Below are positions 1 to 8,297 of a DNA stretch of 64,000 nucleotides, one piece after another. The notes under the pieces are model-generated. The model was given only the letters and a program-made list of their open reading frames with translations. It ran no database searches and was not told the DNA's origin. This DNA comes from Allobosea sp. Root381 (lineage in GTDB: Bacteria > Pseudomonadota > Alphaproteobacteria > Rhizobiales > Beijerinckiaceae), in NCBI RefSeq assembly GCF_001429395.1, contig NZ_LMJT01000008.1, positions 62,001 through 126,000 on the forward strand. Reading direction: 5' to 3'. Numbering within the stretch: position 1 is the first letter of the stretch; the number at the start of each line of letters is the position of its first letter. Made by a program: the position numbers and the translations under genes.

Positions 1-1332
1 CAGCCGCGCCGCCTCGAGGATCGCGACAGGGTCCGGCTGGCGCATGCGGGCGATGTTCTCGGCGATCGTGCCATTCAGCAGCGAGACCGATTGCGGCAGA
101 TAGCCAACCATCTCGCCGAAGGAGCTGCGCTCCCAGAGATACACGTTGTGCCCGTCGAGATAGATACCGCCGACATTGGGCTTGAGCACGCCGACGAGCA
201 GCCGCGCCAGGGTGGACTTCCCCGCCCCCGACGGCCCGACGACGCCGAGAACCTCGCCCGGCGAAAGGTTGAACGAAATGCTCTTGATCACCGTCTGCTC
301 GGCGCCCTGCGGCGCGAACACGGCGCGGTCGATCACCAACTCGCCCTGCGTGCGCGGGGTCGGCACGGTCTGGCGCTGCGATGCGCGCGACTGCAGCAGA
401 TCGCGCACGCGCTTCCAGGCCTGAGCGGCCAATATCCATTGCCGCCAATCCGTGATCATCGAATCGAACGGCGCCAGAAGGCGCCCGAGCAGGATGCTGG
501 CGGCGATCAGGGTGCCATGGGAGACCTCGTTCTGGATGATCAGGACGGCGCCGGTGGCATAGATCGCCAGCTGCATCGTCATGCGCGAGGACCGCGTCAG
601 CGCCGCGATGAACTTTCCGCGCCGCGTCCCGAGATCGAGATGCTCGATCATCGCCAACTGCTGCGCCCGCCACCGCGTCGCCAGCGCCGGGAGCATGCCC
701 ATCGCCTCGATCGTCTCGGCGTGACGCAGGCTGGCGCCGACCTCGTTGATGCTGGCCGCGCCCTCCTCGTTCGCTTCCTTCAGCACGCGCCGCGTCAGCA
801 CGTCGGCAATCACGCCCAGCACGATCAGGATGACGAGGGAGACGATGCCGACCAGCCCGTAGACGGGATGGAAAGCGAAGAGCACCGCCAGAAAGATCGG
901 CGACCAGGCTGCTTCGAGGGGGGTCGCGATCGCGGAACTGGCGATGAAATAGCGGATGTCGTTGAGATCGCGGATCGCCTGGGTGGCCTGGCCGGAGCCC
1001 TGCTCCAGCGAGTTCGTGACGGCCGCCTGCAGTGCCGGAAGATTGAGCCGCCGCGCGAAAATGCTGGCCATCGTCTGGAAGGTCAGCGACCGGATGAACT
1101 CGATGACCCCGTAGACCGCGAGCGCGCCGACGGCGATGACCAGCAGCATGGTGAGGGTATCATAGCTGCGGCTGACGATGACCCGATCCTGAACCTGCAG
1201 CATGAACAGCGGCACCGTCAGGAGCAGGATATTCACGCAGAAGCTCAGCAGAGCCGCGTAGGAGAGGCCTCCGATAAAGGAGCGCTGCAGACTACGGATC
1301 AGCGCATCGGAGGGCGGGCTCACAGCCTTCAT
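1..1332 (-). CDS. Type I secretion system ABC permease/ATPase (PrtD/HlyB-like), 3' part cut by window edge
   Basis: Inner-membrane ABC exporter of the type I secretion kind, which energises export of a protein substrate with a membrane-fusion protein and an outer-membrane channel. The visible 444 residues start MKAVSPPSD (ATG at 1332, GGGAG ribosome site just upstream). They hold an ABC exporter transmembrane domain over roughly residues 20-310, with no C39 peptidase domain before it. The start of the nucleotide-binding domain follows, with Walker A GPSGAGKST near residue 367 and the Q-loop stretch VGYLPQSV. The ABC signature and Walker B lie beyond base 1. The absence of a peptidase domain points to the PrtD type for RTX proteins or proteases, but the substrate is not visible. 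A membrane-fusion gene would be expected next, outside the window. It diverges from the MarR-type gene across an AT-rich spacer. Confidence 0.9.
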   Translation of the reverse strand, partial: MKAVSPPSDALIRSLQRSFIGGLSYAALLSFCVNILLLTVPLFMLQVQDRVIVSRSYDTLTMLLVIAVGALAVYGVIEFIRSLTFQTMASIFARRLNLPALQAAVTNSLEQGSGQATQAIRDLNDIRYFIASSAIATPLEAAWSPIFLAVLFAFHPVYGLVGIVSLVILIVLGVIADVLTRRVLKEANEEGAASINEVGASLRHAETIEAMGMLPALATRWRAQQLAMIEHLDLGTRRGKFIAALTRSSRMTMQLAIYATGAVLIIQNEVSHGTLIAASILLGRLLAPFDSMITDWRQWILAAQAWKRVRDLLQSRASQRQTVPTPRTQGELVIDRAVFAPQGAEQTVIKSISFNLSPGEVLGVVGPSGAGKSTLARLLVGVLKPNVGGIYLDGHNVYLWERSSFGEMVGYLPQSVSLLNGTIAENIARMRQPDPVAILEAARL

Positions 1333-1659
1333 TCACGGGTCTCCCGAGTGAAAATCACCGTGGCTATTGACGGTAGGGAGCGCCGACGCCTTCGACCTTA
1401 GATCGAATAGAAAAATCGCCGCGCAATTCAGGTGATTGTTCGGTCAGCATAGACCATCGTATTGCATGAGTAAAATCGTAAATTAAGGCGAAAATTTGCG
1501 ACATTTTGAATTTTGAAACATTTTATGTCTATATTCTCTTTGATAAATTCTTATTCTGTGTAAATAGAACGTGGCATGTGCTTTGCGTATAGGCTATTCG
1601 GTCAAGAGCATCAGCATTTGAGGGCGGATTGCCCATTTCGATAGCGAGCGGAGCAGGGA
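1333..1659. promoter_or_regulatory. AT-rich divergent spacer between secretion ABC gene and LdtR-like regulator
   Basis: This 327-base spacer separates two divergently transcribed genes and presumably carries both promoters. From about 1400 to 1610 it is strikingly AT-rich by eye against its GC-rich surroundings. It contains a direct repeat ACATTTT at 1501-1507 and 1518-1524, within a run of TTTTGAA-like words, which could be a regulator site. I see no convincing gene and cannot assign -35/-10 boxes. Confidence 0.5.
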
Positions 1660-2280
1660 ATGCATTCCAAACCGCAGATCAGCGATTATTATGTGGGCGG
1701 CATCGTGAGCGACCACCGCAAGGAGGTACAGACGCGAGACTTCATCGATCCAGGGTCGACGCGCAGCCTGGTGTCTCAGCTGGACCTGGCGAGGCTGGTC
1801 GAAAGGACGAGCCGCCGCTTTCTCGACTATCTCCGGCTGGAACTGACCAAGCTCGGCGTCGACGACATATCGCCATCGCAGGTGATGGTGCTGCTGGCTG
1901 TCGGACCGGGAGAGATCGCCGTGCGCGATCTGCTCGACCGTGGGCATTATGCCGGGTCCAACGCGTCCTACAACCTCAAGCAGCTGGTGGAGAGCGGCTA
2001 TCTCGAGCGTGGCGCATCGCCCCGGGACCGGCGCCTCGCCCGGATATCGCTCGCGCCGAAAGGGCAGCTGCTCTGCGAGCGGCTGCGCATGCTCGACGAG
2101 ACCAACCCCTTCGGCCAGGGCGTCGATCCGGAGCTGGAGGCGAACCTCCAGACCACGCACGATACCCTGCGCCGCCTGGAGCAATGGTGGAGTGATTCAC
2201 TGCGCTATGGAGGAATCCTGATCGCGTCATGCATATCGTATTGGTTCACCGCTCAGGGGCAGGTCAGTTCGCTCATCTGA
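1660..2280 (+). CDS. MarR family winged-helix regulator, LdtR-like
   Basis: A 206-residue MarR-family transcription factor, expected to act as a DNA-binding dimer in the cytoplasm. The winged-helix domain covers about residues 45-140. The motif GHYAGSNASYNLKQLVESGY forms the recognition helix and its surroundings, and PRDRRLARISL forms the wing. This recognition region and the phrase RRFLDYLRLELTKLGV are close to what I recall of LdtR, the Hyphomicrobiales regulator of L,D-transpeptidase and stress genes. The resemblance is from memory and not a search. The last 20 or so residues read into the start of the glycosyltransferase gene and look non-conserved. The two genes overlap by 52 bases, suggesting coupled expression. 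Targets may include the divergent secretion gene (inference). Confidence 0.85.
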   Translation: MHSKPQISDYYVGGIVSDHRKEVQTRDFIDPGSTRSLVSQLDLARLVERTSRRFLDYLRLELTKLGVDDISPSQVMVLLAVGPGEIAVRDLLDRGHYAGSNASYNLKQLVESGYLERGASPRDRRLARISLAPKGQLLCERLRMLDETNPFGQGVDPELEANLQTTHDTLRRLEQWWSDSLRYGGILIASCISYWFTAQGQVSSLI

Positions 2281-3461
2281 TCGAGCGCCTCCTGGCCGGA
2301 GGCGCCGAGATCACCCTGATCACCGAGCGGCTGGAGCGCCAGCAGCCGGGCCTTCGCCAGATTGCCTATTCGGTTGGCGAGGCCTCGACGCAGAGCGCGA
2401 CCCTGGCGGCGACGGAGTATCACGTCCGCACCGGCGAGGCCGTGGCGGCCGAACTCGGCCGGCTGCGCAGAACCGACAGGCCCGATCTGGTCATGGGGCA
2501 TATCGGTTGGGGCGGGATGCTGTTCGCCAAGGACGCGCTGCCGGGCGTTCCGACGCTGGGCTATTGCGAGTATTACTACAACGGCGCCGGCTCGGATCTC
2601 GACTTCGACCCGACGCAGGCGATCGACGAGACCGAACTCCGCCGCGTGCGCATGCGCAACGCAGCACAGCTCCTGACTCTGCAGAGCCTCGACGGCGCCT
2701 ATACCCCGACACGCTGGCAGCAATCCCAGTATCCGGCCGGCATCCGCAACCGCTTCACGGTCTGCCACGATGGGATCGACACAAGGCGCTGCCGGCCCGA
2801 CCCCCATGCGGAACTGGCTCTTCCGGATGGCCGGATCCTGAGGGCAGGCGACCCGGTCGTCACCTTTGCCGCGCGCGATCTCGATCCGTACCGGGGCTAC
2901 CCGCAGTTCATGCGCATGGCCCGGCGTGTCGCCGAAGAGAGGCCCGATACGGTTTTCGTCACCGTCGGCGGGGATGGGCCGGGCTATGGCCGCCCTCGCC
3001 TCGATCGCCGCACATGGCGCGAGGTGATGACGGAAGAGGCGGCGCTGGGAGACCGCCTCGTGCACCTGCCCTGGCTGCCGCATGAGACGTTGCTCAGGCT
3101 GTTCCAGGTCTCCGCGGCCCATGTCTATCTGACGGTGCCCTTCGTCCTGTCCTGGTCGCTGCTCGAGGCGATGGCCTGCGGATGCCTGGTCGTCGGCTCT
3201 GCCACGGCTCCTGTCATGGAGGTCGTCGCCGACGGCCAGAACGGCCTTCTGGCCCCGTTCTTCGACGAGGATGCGCTCGCGGAGCGGGTCCTGCTCGCCC
3301 TGCGTGCGCCGGGCGCCCTCGCCGGCCTGCGTGCCAACGCAAGGGCGAGCATTCTGCGCGGCTACGAGCTCGTGGCCTGCCTCGACCGTCAGATGGCGAT
3401 GATCGAGGGGCTTCTTCCGCAGGACGCGCTATATCCGGACGCCTATGAAGCCTTCGCGTGA
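2229..3461 (+). CDS. Glycosyltransferase, GT4 family
   Basis: A 410-residue cytosolic or membrane-associated sugar transferase with the two-Rossmann GT-B fold. The start MHIVLVHRSGAGQFAHL is a typical first beta strand and loop, so the ATG at 2229 is preferred although it lies inside the MarR gene. GGAGGAA at 2209-2215 lies 13 bases upstream. The N-terminal half carries the motif YCEYYYN and FDP near residue 111-125, typical of a GT4 subgroup. The C-terminal half carries the sugar-nucleotide binding region with LLEAMACGCLVVGS near residue 313. The acceptor and donor sugars cannot be told. Likely roles are surface polysaccharide synthesis or modification of a secreted product, given the neighbouring secretion ABC gene (inference). 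Confidence 0.85.
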   Translation: MHIVLVHRSGAGQFAHLIERLLAGGAEITLITERLERQQPGLRQIAYSVGEASTQSATLAATEYHVRTGEAVAAELGRLRRTDRPDLVMGHIGWGGMLFAKDALPGVPTLGYCEYYYNGAGSDLDFDPTQAIDETELRRVRMRNAAQLLTLQSLDGAYTPTRWQQSQYPAGIRNRFTVCHDGIDTRRCRPDPHAELALPDGRILRAGDPVVTFAARDLDPYRGYPQFMRMARRVAEERPDTVFVTVGGDGPGYGRPRLDRRTWREVMTEEAALGDRLVHLPWLPHETLLRLFQVSAAHVYLTVPFVLSWSLLEAMACGCLVVGSATAPVMEVVADGQNGLLAPFFDEDALAERVLLALRAPGALAGLRANARASILRGYELVACLDRQMAMIEGLLPQDALYPDAYEAFA

Positions 3462-3473
3462 AGCGGCCGGTCG

Positions 3474-3489
3474 CCCTGCTATTGCAGGG
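3474..3489. terminator. Short hairpin between convergent genes
   Basis: CCCTGC and GCAGGG form a perfect six-pair stem with a TATT loop. It sits just past the glycosyltransferase stop and overlaps the stop codon of the convergent small gene. There is no T-run, so this is at best a weak bidirectional terminator. Confidence 0.3.
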
Positions 3490-3787
3490 TCCGGTTTCCG
3501 ATCCGGCGGAAGGCCATAGCCTCCGTGATGACCTGGCCGCGCCGGATCGGGCGCAGACCGGCCTCCTCCCACCCGCTGGCGAGCATCAGGCGCGCCACCA
3601 TGCGGTGGAGATGCTCGACATTCTCCGACAGATCATCGTCCAGCCAGCCGCCCCACCACTCCTCGATCAGCCCAACGAACGGCTCCAGAGGCGGCGCTCC
3701 GCTTTCCGCTGCATATTGCAGAGCAGCATTGCCGGCGGGCGACGAGATGATTTCCCAGATCTGAAGTGGCTCCGTCCCAGTCGACAT
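3479..3787 (-). CDS. Small hypothetical protein (102 aa)
   Basis: A 102-residue acidic, tryptophan-containing soluble protein starting MSTGTEPLQIWEII, with a central EEWWGGWLDDDLSENVEHLHRM stretch. I do not recognise the family. It was chosen over the overlapping plus-strand reading frame because its composition is protein-like, with balanced hydrophobic and acidic residues. The plus-strand frame is proline, arginine and histidine rich, as antisense frames in GC-rich DNA usually are. It converges with the glycosyltransferase gene, 17 bases apart. An AGGGT lies upstream of the ATG at a rather long spacing. No function can be given. Confidence 0.5.
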   Translation of the reverse strand: MSTGTEPLQIWEIISSPAGNAALQYAAESGAPPLEPFVGLIEEWWGGWLDDDLSENVEHLHRMVARLMLASGWEEAGLRPIRRGQVITEAMAFRRIGNRTLQ

Positions 3788-4355
3788 TACGCGTTGTTAC
3801 CCTGTGTAGGCTCAGCCAGGCTGCACTGCCGGCCTGCAGCACGGTTACTCCCGAGCTTCCAGACTGGATGCAGCGGCCTGAAATCCGCTATCCTTCATAC
3901 ATGTGGGGAGCCACCGCCGAAAGATCGATACCCACTTTCGTTCGACTGAATTCCCTGAAACTTCACGACCCTCCTAACATAAACTGACCCGTCACTTAAC
4001 CCTGCAGAATTCGCGGGTAAGAAAAAATTCATCATCACAGCTTCGCGAGGACTATCCGCTGACAGGCGCCATCGGGCTTTGACTTGGCGCGTTGCCGGTG
4101 CGCAGCCGGAAATCGTCCAGTGAACGCGGCGTAAGCCGAACGGCTATGTGGCACTGCACGCACAGGCGATGAATTTTGTGCCGCGGCCGCCTCGATGCAT
4201 ATTGCAGTTACGTTCCGGTGCTATCATCTGTGCCTCGGCAGGAACGACCAGCCTTCCCGGGCGCCCTGACGCATCTTCGAGCCGGAACGCGCGCATTGGG
4301 CACCCCCGACAAGTCCTCCCACCCTCACCACGGTTCGCATGGGCCTGTCAGGCGC
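3788..4355. other. Intergenic stretch without recognised gene
   Basis: About 570 bases between the 102-residue gene and the small membrane protein. Bases 3940-4060 are comparatively AT-rich and include AAGAAAAAATTCATCATCAC near 4020, so a promoter is plausible there. Open frames through it look like non-coding GC-rich shadows, and I find no RNA gene or repeat. Confidence 0.4.
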
Positions 4356-4496
4356 ATGCTGAAGCTGCTCGTGGAGATCGATTCCTCACGCTTCTTCCTC
4401 AATCGGCTTGGGGCAGCGCTGGCCCTTGCCGCATTGCTCGCCGCCTTCGCCGGCATCGGCTACGGGATCCCGGCCGTGCTCTCGCGCTATTTCTAG
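4356..4496 (+). CDS. Small single-pass membrane protein (46 aa)
   Basis: A 46-residue protein starting MLKLLVEIDSSRFF, followed by one strongly hydrophobic alanine/leucine segment of about 22 residues and the short tail PAVLSRYF. The charged N-terminus and single transmembrane helix are the only visible features. The frame stays open further upstream, but those residues are arginine and proline rich and look non-coding. No clear Shine-Dalgarno is seen, so the call is tentative. It faces the end of the pleD gene. Confidence 0.4.
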   Translation: MLKLLVEIDSSRFFLNRLGAALALAALLAAFAGIGYGIPAVLSRYF

Positions 4497-4744
4497 GGCC
4501 GCGGTGGTGGCCGGCCGGCGGCGGGTCTGAGGAGGCCAGAATGCCCGCAACCGGCCGACCGAGCCCTTCGGTTTCCCAGGAGATGCGGCGGACCTGAGCT
4601 CCCGAGGGGCGTCGCGAGGCAGCGTGTTGCCGCTGCGTCGCCCGGACACTTGCAGGCGGACCTGCGGCGAATCAATCAAATACGATCGATTCACCAATCT
4701 TCATCCTTGCTTAACCTTACCGACTAACCAATCGGCGCCCTGCC

Positions 4745-6121
4745 CTATGCTGCAGCGGCGGCAATCACCCGGTTCCGACCGCCGGCTTTCGCCCGGTAGA
4801 GCGCGTCGTCGGCTCGTTTCATGATCTCGGACGGAGAAGCATCGCCCGCGCGGCGGCTCGACACACCGATGGACACGGTGACGGGAATCGTCCGGGTATC
4901 GCCCTGGATGCCGAAAGGCGCGCCGACGACCCGCTCGCGGATGCGTTCGGCAACGGCATAGGCGGCGTCAAGCGCGGTGTCCGGCAGCACGACGACGATC
5001 TCCTCGCCGCCCATCCGGGCGACCAGGTCGATGCCGCGGGTGCAAGCACGGACCCGGTCCGCGAACTCACGCAGCACCTCGTCGCCGGCATCATGCCCCC
5101 AGCTGTCGTTGACCGTCTTGAAGTGATCGATATCGAGCACCAGCAGGGCGAGCGAACGGGCCCGCAGGGCTGATTCGTCGAACATCGCCGCCATGCGCGT
5201 ATCCATGTAGCGCCGGTTGTGCAGGCCGGTGAGCTGGTCCATCACGGCCATCTCCATCGAGGACTGCACGCTGTCGCGCAGCTTCTCGGTGAAGCGCTTG
5301 CGTCGCACCTGGGTGCGGACGCGCGCGACGAGCTCGTTGCGGTCGATCGGCCGGATCAGGAAGTCATGCGCGCCGATCTCGAGGCCGCGCAGAATGCGGG
5401 CGCGATCCTCCGCCTCCCCCATCATCAGCACCGACACGTTGCGCGTTCGCTCGAGCGAGCGAAGCTGGCTGCACAGGCGCAGCCCGTCATGATCCGCCAG
5501 GTCGAGGCTGACGACCACGCTGTCGAAATCGCCCTCTGCGGCCCGCAGCAGCGCCTGCTCCGGATCAGCCTCGATCTCCACCACATGGAAGGCGGAGAGC
5601 GCGTTCTCCAGCCGCTCGCTGACGCGCGGGCGATCCTCGATCAGGAGAATGCGCCCGTTCAGCCCGCTCTCGGAGGCCGCCGCGGCAAGCGGATCTGCGA
5701 TGCCGAGGCGGCGCGAGGCCATGGCACGCGCGCGCAATTCGTCCGTCATCGACTTCAGCCTCACAAGGCTGCGGACGCGGGCGAACAGCGCGGTGTCGTC
5801 GAGCGGCTTGGTCAGGAAGTCGTCGGCCCCTGCGTCGAGCCCTTTCAGCCGGTCGCCCGGCTGGTCGAGAGCGGTGACCATCACGACGGGAATATGGGCC
5901 GTCGTCGCCTCGCTCTTCAGGCGGCGGCAGACGTCGAAGCCGTTCATGCCCGGCATCATCACGTCGAGAAGGACGATGTCGGCTTCGCCCCGCTCGCAGA
6001 TGGCAAGGGCATCCGGTCCGTTGAGCGCGGTCACGACGTCGAAATATTCCGCCGAAAGCTTCGCTTCCAGCAGCTTCACATTGGTGATGATGTCGTCGAC
6101 GACGAGGACGCGCGCGGACAT
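4745..6121 (-). CDS. pleD: Diguanylate cyclase response regulator PleD
   Basis: A 458-residue protein that makes cyclic di-GMP from two GTP when its receiver is phosphorylated. In alphaproteobacteria it drives polar development and the motile-to-sessile switch. Residues 3-120 are a receiver with acidic pocket D9/D10, phospho-acceptor D53 in LLDVMMPG and K104. About residues 153-275 are a second, degenerate receiver used as a dimerisation adaptor. About 290-450 form the GGDEF domain with the active-site loop GGEEI. The RxxD inhibitory site is present as RGID, five residues before that loop, so product feedback inhibition is expected. The gene lies 16 bases after divK on the same strand, the usual order, and both probably share a promoter upstream of divK. 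Confidence 0.95.
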   Translation of the reverse strand: MSARVLVVDDIITNVKLLEAKLSAEYFDVVTALNGPDALAICERGEADIVLLDVMMPGMNGFDVCRRLKSEATTAHIPVVMVTALDQPGDRLKGLDAGADDFLTKPLDDTALFARVRSLVRLKSMTDELRARAMASRRLGIADPLAAAASESGLNGRILLIEDRPRVSERLENALSAFHVVEIEADPEQALLRAAEGDFDSVVVSLDLADHDGLRLCSQLRSLERTRNVSVLMMGEAEDRARILRGLEIGAHDFLIRPIDRNELVARVRTQVRRKRFTEKLRDSVQSSMEMAVMDQLTGLHNRRYMDTRMAAMFDESALRARSLALLVLDIDHFKTVNDSWGHDAGDEVLREFADRVRACTRGIDLVARMGGEEIVVVLPDTALDAAYAVAERIRERVVGAPFGIQGDTRTIPVTVSIGVSSRRAGDASPSEIMKRADDALYRAKAGGRNRVIAAAAA

Positions 6122-6137
6122 GGGTCGCTTTCAGGCT

Positions 6138-6506
6138 TTAGGCCGTGCCGGCGTAGGTCCGGACCGTCTCCAGGAACTTCGCGACGGAGATCGGCTTCGA
6201 CAGATAGGCCTCGCAGCCGCCCTCGCGGATCCGCTCCTCGTCGCCCTTCATCGCGAAGGCCGTGACCGCGACCACGGGGATCGTCTTCAAGGTCTCGTCT
6301 TCCTTGATCCATTTCGTCACCTCGAGCCCCGAGACCTCCGGAAGCTGGATATCCATCAGGATCAGGTCGGGGTGATGCGTCCGCGCCAGTTCGATCGCCT
6401 CGATGCCGTCGGCAGTCTTCAGCGTCGCATAGCCATGCGCCTCGAGCAGGTCGTTGAAGAGCTTCATGTTGAGCTCGTTGTCCTCGACGATCAGAACCGT
6501 CTTCAT
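6138..6506 (-). CDS. divK: Single-domain response regulator DivK
   Basis: A 122-residue stand-alone receiver domain that controls the cell cycle and polarity by binding histidine kinases such as DivJ, PleC and DivL. It starts [13 protein letters not shown] with AAGGG 8 bases upstream; the ATG eight codons further upstream would add an unconserved MAQMKGGI. The acidic pair E8/D9, phospho-acceptor D52 in LILMDIQLP, the TAFAMKGDE region and the SKP lysine are all present. There is no output domain, as expected. It is followed directly by pleD, and this pairing is a strong alphaproteobacterial hallmark. It diverges from the DUF3572-dinB pair. Confidence 0.95.
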   Translation of the reverse strand: MKTVLIVEDNELNMKLFNDLLEAHGYATLKTADGIEAIELARTHHPDLILMDIQLPEVSGLEVTKWIKEDETLKTIPVVAVTAFAMKGDEERIREGGCEAYLSKPISVAKFLETVRTYAGTA

Positions 6507-6651
6507 GATGCCGCCCTTCATTTGCGCCAAGGACGCCCGGCATGCTCCGGATTGTCCAAGCTGGCAGCCTCGTTCAATGATGATTCTCTAGCATGCGAGC
6601 CGTTGACGAAACGCAAACCCGATCCTCGACTCTCTGGAACTGTTTCACGCC

Positions 6652-6942
6652 ATGCCCCGACCTTCGACCGCTCTGGACGCCGAAACCCTGGCGCTGCGCG
6701 CCCTGGCCTTCCTGGCAGCCGAGCCGGAGCGCCTCGAACCGTTCCTGGCCGCGACCGGGCTCGGTCCCGAGACGCTGCGGGCGGCAGCGAGCGATCCAAG
6801 TTTCCTCGCAGCCGTCCTTGACCACATCTGCGGCAGCGATTCGCTGCTGCTCGAGTTTGCCGGAAATCTGGGCGTAAGTCCGGAGATCGTCGCGCAGGCG
6901 CGCGAGCAGCTCAGCGGACCGCCTCCCGGCGAGCCGGCTTGA
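6652..6942 (+). CDS. DUF3572 family protein
   Basis: A 96-residue helical protein with the typical start LALRALAFLAAEPERLEPFLAATGL and the internal LDHICGSDSLLLEFA stretch of the DUF3572 family, which is common in Hyphomicrobiales and Caulobacterales. The function is unknown. Its TGA overlaps the TTG start of dinB, so the two are probably translationally coupled. The placement between divK-pleD and dinB is a gene order I associate with related genomes. The preferred start is the ATG at 6652, where the conserved helix begins shortly after. Confidence 0.8.
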   Translation: MPRPSTALDAETLALRALAFLAAEPERLEPFLAATGLGPETLRAAASDPSFLAAVLDHICGSDSLLLEFAGNLGVSPEIVAQAREQLSGPPPGEPA

Positions 6943-8297
6943 GCGAAGCCCTGCCTGCGGCGGTGCGGCGGGTCCTGTGCCGCGACTGCCTGGAGGACCA
7001 CGAAGGTAGCGCGGCGGAGCCACGCCGCTGCCCGGCCTGCGGCTCGCCGCGCCTGCTGCGCCACCCCGAGCGCGACAGCCTCAATCTGGCGCATATCGAT
7101 TGCGACGCCTTCTATGCGGCGATCGAGAAGCGCGACGACCCGTCCCTGATGGACAAGCCCGTGATCATCGGTGGCGGCAAGCGCGGCGTGGTCTCGACCG
7201 CCTGCTACATCGCCAGGACCTATGGCGTCCGCTCGGCCATGCCGATGTTCAAGGCGCTCAAGGCCTGCCCGGAGGCGGTCGTCGTCAAGCCAGACATGGC
7301 GAAATACGTCGCGGTCGGGCGGCAGGTGCGCCGGCTCATGCAGGAATTGTCGCCGCTGGTCGAGCCGATCTCGATCGACGAGGCTTTCCTCGATCTCGCC
7401 GGCACGGAACTCCTGCACCATGCGAGCCCGGCCGTGACCCTGGCGCGCTTCACACGGCGGATCGAGAACGAGATCGGCATCACGGTCTCGGTCGGCCTGT
7501 CCTATGCCAAGTTCCTGGCGAAGGTCGCCTCCGACCTCGACAAACCGCGTGGATTCTCGATCATCGGCCGGGCCGAGGCCGTCGCCTTCCTCGCGACCAA
7601 ACCGGTCGGCATCATCCCTGGCATCGGGCAGGCCAGCGCCTCCAAGCTCGCCGAGGCCGGGTTCCGGCTGATCGGCGACCTGCGCGAGGCGCCGGTCGAG
7701 AAGCTGTTCCGCCTCGCGGGGAAAGATGGGCCGCGCCTGAAGAATCTCGCCAACGGCATCGATCCGCGCCGGGTGATGCCGGATCGCGAGACCAAGAGCG
7801 TCTCCAGCGAAACCACGCTCGATGTCGACCTCTCCAGCTTCGAGGAGCTGGAACCGGTGCTCTGGCGGCTCTGCGAAAAGACGTCGAAACGGCTGAAACA
7901 CCAGGAGCTTGCGGGCCGAACCATCACCTTGAAGCTGAAGACCGCGGATTTCCACTCGATCACCCGCGCCTCCCGCCTGCCGGAGCCGACGCAGCTCGCG
8001 GCGCGGCTCTTCTCGGCCGGGCGCGAATTGCTGCGGCGCGAGTGCACGGGAGCGCGCTACAGGCTGATCGGCATCGGGGCGAGCGATCTCGCCTTGCCGG
8101 GGGAGGCCGACCATGGCGACCTCGCCGATGTCGCGACGCCGCGGCTGAAGGCAATGGAAGGCGCGCTCGATGCCTTGCGGGCGCGCTTCGGCGATGCCGC
8201 GATCGGCAAGGGGCTGAGCCTGCGCCTGCCGCAACGGACAGGCAGCGGCAGTGCTACTTCGCGCACTCGGCCCGAGGCAGAAGATCCAGACGCGTGA
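6939..8297 (+). CDS. dinB: DNA polymerase IV with N-terminal zinc-finger-like segment
   Basis: A 452-residue Y-family polymerase for error-prone lesion bypass. The start is TTG in the overlap TTGA with the upstream gene. Residues 14-34 hold CRDC and CPAC, a four-cysteine zinc-binding-like segment seen in alphaproteobacterial DinB proteins and absent from E. coli DinB. The palm motifs HIDCDAFYAAIEKRD (catalytic D54) and SISIDEAF near residue 146 carry the metal-binding acids. The thumb helix-hairpin-helix (IPGIGQASASKLAEAG) and the little-finger domain follow. The C-terminus is extended slightly, and its last 44 bases overlap the convergent eipB gene. SOS control is likely from the family, but I did not identify a LexA box. 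Confidence 0.92.
   Translation: MSEALPAAVRRVLCRDCLEDHEGSAAEPRRCPACGSPRLLRHPERDSLNLAHIDCDAFYAAIEKRDDPSLMDKPVIIGGGKRGVVSTACYIARTYGVRSAMPMFKALKACPEAVVVKPDMAKYVAVGRQVRRLMQELSPLVEPISIDEAFLDLAGTELLHHASPAVTLARFTRRIENEIGITVSVGLSYAKFLAKVASDLDKPRGFSIIGRAEAVAFLATKPVGIIPGIGQASASKLAEAGFRLIGDLREAPVEKLFRLAGKDGPRLKNLANGIDPRRVMPDRETKSVSSETTLDVDLSSFEELEPVLWRLCEKTSKRLKHQELAGRTITLKLKTADFHSITRASRLPEPTQLAARLFSAGRELLRRECTGARYRLIGIGASDLALPGEADHGDLADVATPRLKAMEGALDALRARFGDAAIGKGLSLRLPQRTGSGSATSRTRPEAEDPDA

Noticed and set aside
91..1401. Plus-strand 436-residue open frame
   Set aside because: It is antisense to the clear type I secretion ABC gene, and its product is arginine, histidine and glutamine rich without any fold pattern.
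3458..3949. Plus-strand 163-residue open frame
   Set aside because: It overlaps the more protein-like 102-residue minus-strand gene, and its composition is proline, arginine and histidine rich. Kept out, though neither reading is certain.
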